From contig VAZH01000496.1 of the NCBI GenBank assembly GCA_005884465.1, positions 1-5,815 of the forward strand: a stretch of DNA of 5,815 bases, given 5' to 3'. The notes under the pieces are model-generated. The model worked only from the letters and a program-made list of their open reading frames with translations. It did no database searches and was not told the DNA's origin. Below are positions 1-5,536 of this stretch, in pieces. A program made the position numbers and the translations under genes. Positions within the stretch are counted from its first letter, which is position 1; the number at the start of each line of letters is the position of its first letter. This DNA is from Alphaproteobacteria bacterium (GTDB lineage Bacteria; Pseudomonadota; Alphaproteobacteria; Rhizobiales; Xanthobacteraceae).

Positions 1-2
1 CG

Positions 3-1013
3 ATCGTGACCATGAGCATCCTGTTTGCCATTCTCGGCAAGAATCCGATTTCCGCGCTTGGCGTCTACTTCATCGATCCCCTGACCGACAGCTATTCGCT
101 GCAAGAGCTCGTGGTAAAGGCGACGCCGCTGGTGATGATCGCCGTCGGCTTGTCGCTCTGCTATCTCGCCAACGCCTGGAACATCGGGGCTGAAGGACAG
201 TTTCTGATCGGCGCCGTCGCCGGCAGCTGGCTCGCCGTGAAAACCCAAGGCACCGGTGCGGGACATTGGGTGTTGCCCGCGATGCTGCTGCTCGGCGCGG
301 TGGCGGGTGCGCTGTATGCGCTGATACCGGCTATCTGCAAAGTCAGGTTCGGTGCCAGCGAGATTCTCACCAGCCTGATGCTGGTGTATGTGGCGGACCT
401 TTTTCTTGATTATCTGGTGCGCGGTCCGTGGCGCGATCCGGCCGGGTTCAATTTTCCGACCACGGCCGAGTTCGATCCGGTCGCAACCGTGCCGGTTCTG
501 ATCGAAGGCGGCCGCCTGCATCTTGGTGCGATCATTGCGCTTCTGGTCGTCGCCGCGGCGACCGTATTGCTGGGGCGCACGATCAAGGGCTTCGAAATTC
601 GCGTCGTCGGCGCAGCGCCCCGCGCCGCCGGCTTCGGCGGGTTCAATTCCAACCAGTTGATCCTCCTGACCTTCGCCATCTCGGGCGCCCTGGCCGGACT
701 TGCGGGAATCATCGAGGTCGCGGGACCGGTCGGGCACCTCCAGCCCGGCATTTCGCCCGGTTATGGCTTCACCGCGATCATCGTCGCGTTTCTCGGGCGG
801 CTGAACCCAGTTGGAATATTAATTGCAGGTCTTTTCCTCGCACTGACCTTCATTGGCGGCGAGCAGGCCCAGATCGCAATGAAAATCCCGCTGGACGTTA
901 CAAAAGTATTTCAAGGCATTCTGCTGTTCTACGTGCTCGCCTGCGACTCGCTCATTCTCTACCGTTTCCGGCTCATTTTCGCGTCACGACAGGTGCCCAG
1001 TGGAACTGGTTGA
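3..1013 (+). CDS. ABC transporter permease, BMP/nucleoside type, first permease (5' partial)
   Basis: Inner-membrane permease of a BMP-class importer (BPD_transp_2 fold, COG4603-like), which would form half of the channel for a purine or nucleoside substrate. The protein is highly hydrophobic with about eight or nine membrane segments. The segment NAWNIGAEGQF (about residues 56-66) is the hallmark of this permease type, and the later stretch RVVGAAPRAAGFGG followed by a Gly/Ala-rich helix matches the conserved cytoplasmic loop. In-frame GTG (6) and ATG (12) codons exist, but the reading frame is open to the window edge and the first residues (TMSILFAILGKNP) look like the second half of the first membrane helix. 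Family members usually carry some 20-30 further residues, so I treat the gene as cut. It overlaps the next permease gene by 14 bp. An ATPase gene is expected upstream. Family assignment is firm; substrate is inferred from the neighbours. Confidence 0.9.
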   Translation: MVTMSILFAILGKNPISALGVYFIDPLTDSYSLQELVVKATPLVMIAVGLSLCYLANAWNIGAEGQFLIGAVAGSWLAVKTQGTGAGHWVLPAMLLLGAVAGALYALIPAICKVRFGASEILTSLMLVYVADLFLDYLVRGPWRDPAGFNFPTTAEFDPVATVPVLIEGGRLHLGAIIALLVVAAATVLLGRTIKGFEIRVVGAAPRAAGFGGFNSNQLILLTFAISGALAGLAGIIEVAGPVGHLQPGISPGYGFTAIIVAFLGRLNPVGILIAGLFLALTFIGGEQAQIAMKIPLDVTKVFQGILLFYVLACDSLILYRFRLIFASRQVPSGTG

Positions 1014-1917
1014 AGCGATCGTTCTTGCGGTGCTCGCGGCATCGACGCCGTTATTGATCGCGGCGACCGGCGAACTGGTGACCGAGCGCGCCGGCGTGCT
1101 CAACCTCGGCGTCGAGGGCATGATGATCGTCGGAGCGGCCTGCGGATTCGCAGGCGCCTGGCTCACCGGCTCAACCACCCTCGGCGCTCTCTGCGGTATC
1201 GTCGCCGGCACGTTGCTGTCGCTGATCTTCGCGATGATGACGTTGGGGCTAGCGGTCAACCAGGTTGCGACCGGGCTTGCGCTCACGATCCTTGGCATCG
1301 GCCTGTCCGGCCTGATTGGCGCCGGCTTCGTGGGCGAGAAAGTAACGCCGGCGGCGCATCTTCACATCCCGGGCCTCACCGATATTCCGCTGGTAGGACG
1401 CATCCTGTTCGGCGAGGACGCTTTCGTTTATCTCTCGCTGGCGCTGCTCGTCGGCGTCTGGCTGTTTCTTTACCGGACGCGGGCAGGACTGGTGTTGCGG
1501 GCGATCGGCGACAATCACGTTTCGGCACACGCGCTGGGATATCCGGTGCTCAGGATAAGATTGTTCGCGGTGATGTTCGGCGGCGCCTGCGCGGGCCTTG
1601 CCGGAGCCTATCTGCCGCTGGCCTATACACCGTTCTTCATTCCGGGCATGACGGCTGGCCGCGGATGGATCGCGCTTGCGCTGGTCGTGTTCTCGTCGTG
1701 GCGGCCGGGCCTCCTCGTGGTCGGGGCATATCTGTTCGGCGCCGTGACGATCCTTCAATTGCACGCGCAAGGCGCGGGCTTCGGCATTCCCTCGCAGTTC
1801 ATGTCGGCATTGCCGTATCTCGCGACCGTCATCGTGCTTGTTCTGATCTCGCGCGCGAGAACCGGCGGCTCGACAGCACCCGCGGCGTTGGGAACGGTGT
1901 TCGTGCCCGATCGATGA
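1000..1917 (+). CDS. ABC transporter permease, BMP/nucleoside type, second permease
   Basis: Second inner-membrane permease of the same importer (COG1079-like), 305 residues and full length for the family. It begins MELVEAIVLAVLAASTPLL and carries GVLNLGVEGMM (about residues 32-42), the counterpart of the NIGAEGQ motif in the first permease. Residues 167-176 (RAIGDNHVSA) match the conserved cytoplasmic loop before the last membrane helices. About eight membrane segments are visible. The start is a GTG inside the end of the upstream gene, with a weak AGG six bases before it. The family's usual N-terminus begins exactly here, and the 14-bp overlap suggests translational coupling, so the two permeases should be made in similar amounts. 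It probably pairs with the upstream permease as a heterodimer served by an ATPase outside the window. The transported molecule is not readable from the sequence; BMP systems studied so far mostly take purine nucleosides. Confidence 0.93.
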   Translation: MELVEAIVLAVLAASTPLLIAATGELVTERAGVLNLGVEGMMIVGAACGFAGAWLTGSTTLGALCGIVAGTLLSLIFAMMTLGLAVNQVATGLALTILGIGLSGLIGAGFVGEKVTPAAHLHIPGLTDIPLVGRILFGEDAFVYLSLALLVGVWLFLYRTRAGLVLRAIGDNHVSAHALGYPVLRIRLFAVMFGGACAGLAGAYLPLAYTPFFIPGMTAGRGWIALALVVFSSWRPGLLVVGAYLFGAVTILQLHAQGAGFGIPSQFMSALPYLATVIVLVLISRARTGGSTAPAALGTVFVPDR

Positions 1918-1926
1918 ATACCCGAA

Positions 1927-1948
1927 GCGCGCGCGATGGGGCGCGTGC
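1927..1948 (+). other. Intercistronic GC-rich hairpin
   Basis: An eight-pair stem, GCGCGCGC (1927-1934) with GCGCGTGC (1941-1948), includes one G-U pair and closes a six-base loop GATGGG. It lies in the 72-bp gap between the second permease and the binding protein. No T run follows, so it does not look like an intrinsic terminator. In ABC operons such hairpins often protect or process mRNA so that the binding protein is made in excess over the membrane parts; that role is inferred here. Confidence 0.45.
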
Positions 1949-1979
1949 GCATCGGCAAGACAGTCCACCCCTTGGTGTC

Positions 1980-1984
1980 AGGAG
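1980..1984 (+). promoter_or_regulatory. Ribosome binding site of the BMP binding protein
   Basis: AGGAG ends five bases before the ATG at 1990. It selects that ATG over the in-frame ATG at 1936, which lies inside the intercistronic hairpin, has no comparable site, and would put 18 non-signal residues ahead of a clean signal peptide. Confidence 0.85.
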
Positions 1985-1989
1985 AACCC

Positions 1990-3000
1990 ATGAGAAAGAT
2001 TCTCATTGCTGCAACGGCAGTGATGCTCGCTGCCGGAGCAAGCCTGTTCGGCGCTTCCGCCGCCGAGAAGCTCAAAATCGGATTTATTTATCTTGGCCCG
2101 ATCGGCGACCTCGGCTGGACCTACCAGCACGAGCTTGCGCGCCAGGCCGTGGTCAAGGAATTTGGCGACAAGATCGAGACCACCTATCTCGAGAACGTTC
2201 CCGAAGGTCCTGACGCCGAACGCGCTATCGAGCAACTCGTTCGCGCCGGCAACAAGCTGATCTTCACAACCTCCTTCGGTTACATGGATCCGACCTTGAA
2301 GGTGGCGAAGAAGTACCCGAACGTGCATTTCGAGCACGCTACCGGCTACAAGCGCGACAAGAACATGGCGACCTATTCGGCGCGCTGGTATCAGGGTCGC
2401 TACATCCAGGGCCAGATCGCGGCCAGGATGTCGAAGGCCGGCGTGCTCGGCTACATCGGCTCATTCCCGATCCCGGAAGTTGTCTCGGGCATCAACGCCA
2501 CGATGCTCGGCGCACAGACGGTCAACCCCAACATCAAGGTCAAGATCATCTGGGTCAACACATGGTTCGACCCCGGCAAGGAGGCTGACGCCGCGAAGGC
2601 GCTGCTCGATCAGGGCGCGGATATTATCATGCAGCATACCGACAGCCCGGCGCCGATGCAGGTCGCGAGCGAGCGCGGCAAGCTGGCGTTCGGACAGGAT
2701 TCCGAAATGATCAAGTTCGGGCCCAAGGCGCAGCTCACCTCGATCCTCGACACCTGGGCGCCCTACTACATCGCGCGCGTGAAGGCCGAGCTCGACGGCA
2801 GCTGGAAATCCGAAGACACCTGGGGCGGGCTCGACAGCAAGATGTTCGAGATGGCGCCCTACACCAACATGTCCGAAGACAAGCCGCCATCACCGCGGGC
2901 AAGCTTTATCCGTTCAAATGTCCTGTTGCGGGCCAGGACGGCAAGGAAGTTGAATGCAAGGGTGGCGATCATCTTGACGACGGCCAGGTGCTGGGCATGA
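1990..3000 (+). CDS. BMP-family ABC transporter substrate-binding protein, frameshifted near the C-terminus
   Basis: Periplasmic ligand-binding protein of the BMP/PnrA family (COG1744-like), which would capture a purine-type ligand and hand it to the two permeases upstream. Residues 1-24 form a Sec signal peptide (MRKILIAATAVMLAAGASLF..) with an ASA site before AEKLK; there is no lipobox cysteine, so it should be soluble in the periplasm. The mature protein starts with KIGFIYLGPIGDLGWTYQHE (28-47), a pattern typical of alphaproteobacterial BMP proteins, followed by TTSFGYMDPTLKVAKKYPNVHFEHATG (93-119). Homology is continuous to about residue 297 (MAPYTNMSED, codon ending at 2880). From there the open frame reads 39 arginine-rich residues unlike the family and stops at 3000, while the expected ending lies in another frame up to 3044. 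As it stands the product is 336 residues with a foreign tail. This is either a real loss-of-function change or a sequence error. Family assignment is certain; ligand is inferred. Confidence 0.88.
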   Translation: MRKILIAATAVMLAAGASLFGASAAEKLKIGFIYLGPIGDLGWTYQHELARQAVVKEFGDKIETTYLENVPEGPDAERAIEQLVRAGNKLIFTTSFGYMDPTLKVAKKYPNVHFEHATGYKRDKNMATYSARWYQGRYIQGQIAARMSKAGVLGYIGSFPIPEVVSGINATMLGAQTVNPNIKVKIIWVNTWFDPGKEADAAKALLDQGADIIMQHTDSPAPMQVASERGKLAFGQDSEMIKFGPKAQLTSILDTWAPYYIARVKAELDGSWKSEDTWGGLDSKMFEMAPYTNMSEDKPPSPRASFIRSNVLLRARTARKLNARVAIILTTARCWA

Positions 3001-3044
3001 ACTTCTACGTCAAGGGCGTCGACGACAAGATTCCCGGCAAGTAA
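2883..3044 (+). pseudogene. Out-of-frame C-terminal part of the BMP binding protein
   Basis: Read in the frame starting at 2883, this stretch gives AAITAGKLYPFKCPV, then a second cysteine 12 positions after the first (VECKGGDH), and ends GMNFYVKGVDDKIPGK with TAA at 3042-3044. This is the standard ending of BMP proteins of this group, so it belongs to the gene starting at 1990. The net shift corresponds to loss of 3n+1 bases. A single lost G in AAGGCC would restore the frame. However, the family normally has roughly seven to nine more residues (a DVKK..AE.. helix) between NM.ED and the AAI.AGK segment, which hints at a deletion of about 22 or 25 bases instead. The two cysteines, possibly a disulfide, are lost from the frame that is actually open. 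Confidence 0.8.
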
Positions 3045-3058
3045 GGCGGGGCGAGACT

Positions 3059-3092
3059 GCCGGGTCCGGACGGCAACGCCCGGCCTCTGTTT
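3059..3092 (+). terminator. Possible intrinsic terminator of the transporter operon
   Basis: GCCGGG (3059-3064) pairs with CCCGGC (3079-3084) around a 14-base loop, followed by CTCTGTTT. It starts 15 bases after the restored stop of the binding protein, where the operon should end. The loop is long and the T run short, so it is a weak candidate; the large palindrome just downstream may do the work instead. Confidence 0.35.
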
Positions 3093-3096
3093 CATG

Positions 3097-3192
3097 CCTC
3101 ATCCTGAGGAGCGGCGTCTTCGCCGCGTCTCGAAGGATGGGCCACAGGCCTCATGGTTCGAGACGGCGCAAGGGCGCCTCCTCACCATGAGG
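3097..3192. repeat. Cloverleaf-like palindromic intergenic repeat (Bradyrhizobium type)
   Basis: A 96-bp imperfect palindrome lies between two convergent genes. The outer stem is CCTCAT (3097-3102) with ATGAGG (3187-3192) and, after a CC/CC mismatch, TGAGGAG (3105-3111) with CTCCTCA (3178-3184). Two side hairpins follow: GCGGCG-TCTT-CGCCGC (3111-3126) and GGCGC-AAGG-GCGCC (3165-3178). The central arm pairs CGTCTCGAA (3126-3134) with TTCGAGACG (3157-3165), then ATGGGCC (3137-3143) with GGCCTCAT (3147-3154), where one base is missing on the left. I recognise this as a high-copy intergenic element of Bradyrhizobium and relatives, known for spurious translations such as PHPEERRLRRVSKDG. The structure is seen directly; family membership is from memory. 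It could act as a two-way transcription stop here. Confidence 0.8.
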
Positions 3193-3206
3193 GACAAACA
3201 TTGCCT

Positions 3207-4553
3207 TCACCCCGCCTGCATCGCGCGGGCGGCGGCGCTGTGGCGCCGGATCAGATCGGGGATGTCGAGCCCGGGAATCGCGCCATCGGTCACCACCCAG
3301 TTGCCGCCGACCATCACCCGGTCGGCGCGATGCGCCCCGCACAAGACCAACGCCGCCAGCGGGTCGCCATGACCGGAGAAGCGCAATTCGTCGAGCTTGA
3401 ACAACGCCAGATCGGCGGCTCTCCCTACCGCGATCTCGCCAAGCTCGGGGCGGCCGACGCAGGCCGCCGATCCCCTGGTTGCCCAGCGAAGAGCGTCCTT
3501 GTGGCTGACGCGGCCGACGCCATAACGCGCGCGCTGCAACAGGAATGCCGCCCGCACCTCCTGCATCAGGTTGGATGCATCGTTCGATGCCGAGCCATCG
3601 ACGCCCAGGCCGATCGTGACCCCCGCCTCTTCCATGTCGCAGACCGGACAGCAACCGGACGCCAGAAGCTGGTTGCTGCAGGCGCAATGGCTGATCGTGG
3701 TTCCCGCCTTGCCGAGGCGCTTCATCTCCGCCGCGTTGAAATGAATGCCATGGGCCAGCCATGTCCGCGCATTGAGCCAGCCGCATTGCTCGAGATAATC
3801 GAGCGGCCGGCAGCCATGCATCTCTTCGCAGAACTTGTTCTCGTCTTCGGTCTCCGCCAGATGGGTATGCAGGCGGACGTCGAGTTTTTCCGCAAGCGCT
3901 GCGGTCGCGCGCATCAACGACGTCGTCACTGAAAATGGCGAGCACGGCGCCAGCGCGATCTGCACCATGGCGTCCTCGCCGCGCTGATGATGTTTTGTCA
4001 CCACGCGCTCGCTGTCGGCGAGGATCGTGTCCTCATCCTGCACCACGCTGTCCGGCGGTAACCCGCCGTCGCGCTGCGAGCGATTCATGGAGCCGCGGGT
4101 GAGCAGCACGCGAACGCCGAGCCGCTTGGCGACCGCCACCTCGATATCGACGGCGTCCTCGAGCCCGGCGGGAAAAACGTAATGATGATCGGTCGTGGTG
4201 GTGCAGCCGGACAGCAATAGTTCCGACATCGCCAATGTGACGCCGAGTTCGAGTGCTTGGGGCGTGAGCCCGGCCCAGACCGGATAGAGCGCCTGAAGCC
4301 ATGGAAACAGCTCGCGGTCGAGCGCCGCCGGCAGCGCCCGGGTCAGTGTCTGATAAAAATGGTGATGGGTGTTGATCAGCCCCGGCAGCAACACATGGTC
4401 ACCGGCCGCAAAGGATGCCGCTGATATCGTCGGCTGGCCACCCCAGGGCACCAGTTCGACGATTCTGCCGTCCTTCACGACGATGCCGCGTTCCGCTCCA
4501 TCGGCGAGAATACTTGCGGGATCCTTGATCCAGATCGCCTGATTTCGGTCCAT
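3207..4553 (-). CDS. Amidohydrolase, probable 8-oxoguanine deaminase
   Basis: Cytoplasmic zinc hydrolase of the amidohydrolase superfamily (ATZ/TRZ group, COG0402-like), 448 residues, close to the usual size of about 450. Metal and catalytic residues are in order: H63-x-H65 in NTHHHFYQTLTRA, H231 and E234 in HTHLAETEDEN, H268 in LAHGIHF, and D319 in GLGVDGSASNDASNLMQEVR. The last segment is what I associate with 8-oxoguanine deaminases such as Pseudomonas PA0142, which convert 8-oxoguanine to urate and ammonia. Guanine or isoxanthopterin deamination is the main alternative. Start: ATG at 4553 (MDRNQAIWIKDP) fits the family N-terminus and has GGAG (4566-4569) 12 bases upstream. An in-frame ATG at 4565 abuts that same GGAG, so it is less likely. 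The gene is divergent from a xanthine-dehydrogenase-type operon and converges on the transporter, supporting a purine role. Confidence 0.88.
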   Translation of the reverse strand: MDRNQAIWIKDPASILADGAERGIVVKDGRIVELVPWGGQPTISAASFAAGDHVLLPGLINTHHHFYQTLTRALPAALDRELFPWLQALYPVWAGLTPQALELGVTLAMSELLLSGCTTTTDHHYVFPAGLEDAVDIEVAVAKRLGVRVLLTRGSMNRSQRDGGLPPDSVVQDEDTILADSERVVTKHHQRGEDAMVQIALAPCSPFSVTTSLMRATAALAEKLDVRLHTHLAETEDENKFCEEMHGCRPLDYLEQCGWLNARTWLAHGIHFNAAEMKRLGKAGTTISHCACSNQLLASGCCPVCDMEEAGVTIGLGVDGSASNDASNLMQEVRAAFLLQRARYGVGRVSHKDALRWATRGSAACVGRPELGEIAVGRAADLALFKLDELRFSGHGDPLAALVLCGAHRADRVMVGGNWVVTDGAIPGLDIPDLIRRHSAAARAMQAG

Positions 4554-4578
4554 GGCCTGCGGCATCTCCGGTAAAGTA

Positions 4579-4605
4579 AGGTGCGTGAAAAAAGTTGCCG
4601 CACCT
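4579..4605. promoter_or_regulatory. Inverted repeat AGGTGCG-N13-CGCACCT in the divergent gap
   Basis: Seven-base arms 4579-4585 and 4599-4605 are exact reverse complements around a 13-base A-rich centre. The repeat lies just upstream of the amidohydrolase ribosome site. Its centre is about 80 bp before the predicted start point of the plus-strand sigma-54 promoter. It could be an operator, an activator site, or a leader hairpin in the amidohydrolase mRNA. The arms resemble NtrC half-sites (GCACC/GGTGC) but in the opposite orientation to the usual site. A chance occurrence in a gap of this size is possible. Confidence 0.3.
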
Positions 4606-4610
4606 GCCCC

Positions 4611-4626
4611 TGCAATTCAAAGACCA
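4611..4626 (-). promoter_or_regulatory. Candidate sigma-54 promoter for the amidohydrolase gene
   Basis: On the minus strand the sequence reads TGGTCTTTGAATTGCA. The invariant GG (-24) and GC (-12) are exactly ten bases apart and the -12 box TTGCA is complete; the CACG part of the -24 box is not kept (8 of 12 defined positions of TGGCACG-N4-TTGCW). The start point would fall near 4600, giving a leader of about 35-48 bases. Sigma-54 control suits a nitrogen-scavenging enzyme. No experimental support. Confidence 0.4.
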
Positions 4627-4645
4627 GCCCAATCGATCGGAGGGT

Positions 4646-4661
4646 TGGCGTCGGTCTTGCA
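4646..4661 (+). promoter_or_regulatory. Candidate sigma-54 promoter for the molybdenum hydroxylase operon
   Basis: TGGCGTCGGTCTTGCA has TGGC at -24 and TTGCA at -12 with the exact GG-N10-GC spacing (9 of 12 defined positions of TGGCACG-N4-TTGCW). The start point would be near 4672. That leaves about 37 bases before the ATG at 4709 but only about 7 before the ATG at 4679, so the site also favours the 4709 start. I see no convincing sigma-70 boxes in this gap. Confidence 0.45.
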
Positions 4662-4708
4662 GGACTTCTTACAGGCAGATGCATCTCGTTGAAAGTTTTA
4701 GCGTATCC

Positions 4709-5536
4709 ATGGATTTGAACACCATCACCGAGGTCGCTCACCCCAGGACGCGGGCGCAACTGCCCGTTTGGACGGCAGGCGATGCTTGGCTGGCGGGCGG
4801 GACCTGGCTGTTCTCGGAGCCCCAGGTCCATCTGACGCGGCTGATCGATCTCACCGATCTCAAATGGCCGGCGCTGACGATCGGCGAGAATGAGCTGACG
4901 ATCGCCGCGACCTGCACGGTGGCGCAGCTCGATGCGCTGGCATGCCCGCCGGAATGGCTCGCCGCGCCGGTGATCAATCAATGCTGCCGCGCGTTCCTGG
5001 CATCCTTCAAGATCTGGAAGACCGCAACCGTCGGCGGCAATCTCTGCATGTCGTTGCCGGCCGGCCCGATGATCTCGCTGACAGCAGCGCTCGACGGCAT
5101 ATGCACGATCTGGAAAGCCGACGGCAGCGAGCAGAAGGTCAAGGTCGCCGACTTCGTCATCGGCAACCAGCGCAACGTGCTGGCGCCGGGCGATCTGCTG
5201 CGGCAAATCGATATTCCGCTCGCAGCACTGAAGCGGCGTGCGGCGTTTCGCCAGATTTCGTTGACGCCGGTCGGCCGGTCGGCGGCATTGCTGATCGGCA
5301 GCATCGATGGCGAAGGCGCTGTGACCCTGACGGTGACGGCGTCGACCACGCGTCCCGTTCGACTGTCCTTTGCCAGGAACCCGCAAGCCAAGGAACTGCG
5401 GGAAGCGCTGCTCCACCACCTCCCTGACACGCTCTATCATGACGACCTTCACGGCAAGCCGGCATGGCGCAAGCACATGACCATGCGTCTTGCGGAAGAA
5501 ATTCGCGCCGAACTGCAAGGCCTCGCGCAACCATGA
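4709..5536 (+). CDS. Xanthine dehydrogenase-type FAD-binding subunit
   Basis: FAD subunit (FAD-binding domain of molybdopterin dehydrogenases, CoxM/XdhB-like; 275 residues, normal for a separate FAD subunit) of a cytoplasmic molybdenum hydroxylase. It passes electrons from the iron-sulfur clusters to NAD+ or another acceptor. FAD-contact motifs are [12 protein letters not shown] (28-39, replacing the common AGGTDL) and [14 protein letters not shown] (107-120, the TIGGNL..SPAGD motif with the final Asp absent). The C-terminal part (about 175-270) fits the CO dehydrogenase flavoprotein C-terminal domain. The frame is open upstream to a TTG at 4595, but residues before MDLNTITEV look unlike the family; ATG 4709 fits homologues and the sigma-54 site, with ATG 4679 as an alternative. 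No clear ribosome site precedes either. The stop overlaps the next start as ATGA. Substrate is probably xanthine or a related purine, inferred from the deaminase and transporter nearby. Confidence 0.87.
   Translation: MDLNTITEVAHPRTRAQLPVWTAGDAWLAGGTWLFSEPQVHLTRLIDLTDLKWPALTIGENELTIAATCTVAQLDALACPPEWLAAPVINQCCRAFLASFKIWKTATVGGNLCMSLPAGPMISLTAALDGICTIWKADGSEQKVKVADFVIGNQRNVLAPGDLLRQIDIPLAALKRRAAFRQISLTPVGRSAALLIGSIDGEGAVTLTVTASTTRPVRLSFARNPQAKELREALLHHLPDTLYHDDLHGKPAWRKHMTMRLAEEIRAELQGLAQP

Noticed and set aside
1249..1968. Minus-strand 239-residue open frame
   Set aside because: Antisense to the second permease, low-complexity charged composition, no start signal.
1936..1989. Upstream ATG extension of the BMP binding protein
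   Set aside because: The ATG lies in the loop of a GC hairpin without a ribosome site, while ATG 1990 has AGGAG at five bases and opens a clean signal peptide.
3094..3372. Plus-strand 92-residue frame beginning MPHPEERRLRRVSKDG
   Set aside because: Its first third is translation of the palindromic repeat and the rest is antisense to the end of the deaminase gene; no ribosome site. This is a familiar false gene in Bradyrhizobium annotation.
3151..3945. Long open frames on both strands across 3151-3945 (about 260 residues each)
   Set aside because: They overlap the deaminase, which has all catalytic motifs. Their compositions (Arg/Gly/Ala-rich) are typical of shadow frames in GC-rich DNA.
4677..4686. 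Ten-base perfect palindrome AGATGCATCT
   Set aside because: It could be an operator near the predicted transcript start, but a palindrome of this size is not significant without conservation data.
4595..4708. N-terminal extension of the FAD subunit from TTG 4595 or ATG 4679
   Set aside because: The added residues are unlike the family; the extension covers the predicted promoter, and ATG 4679 would be only about 7 bases from the predicted transcript start.
4475..5530. Minus-strand 351-residue open frame
   Set aside because: Antisense to the FAD subunit and running into the deaminase 5' end; Arg/Gln-rich with no family signature.
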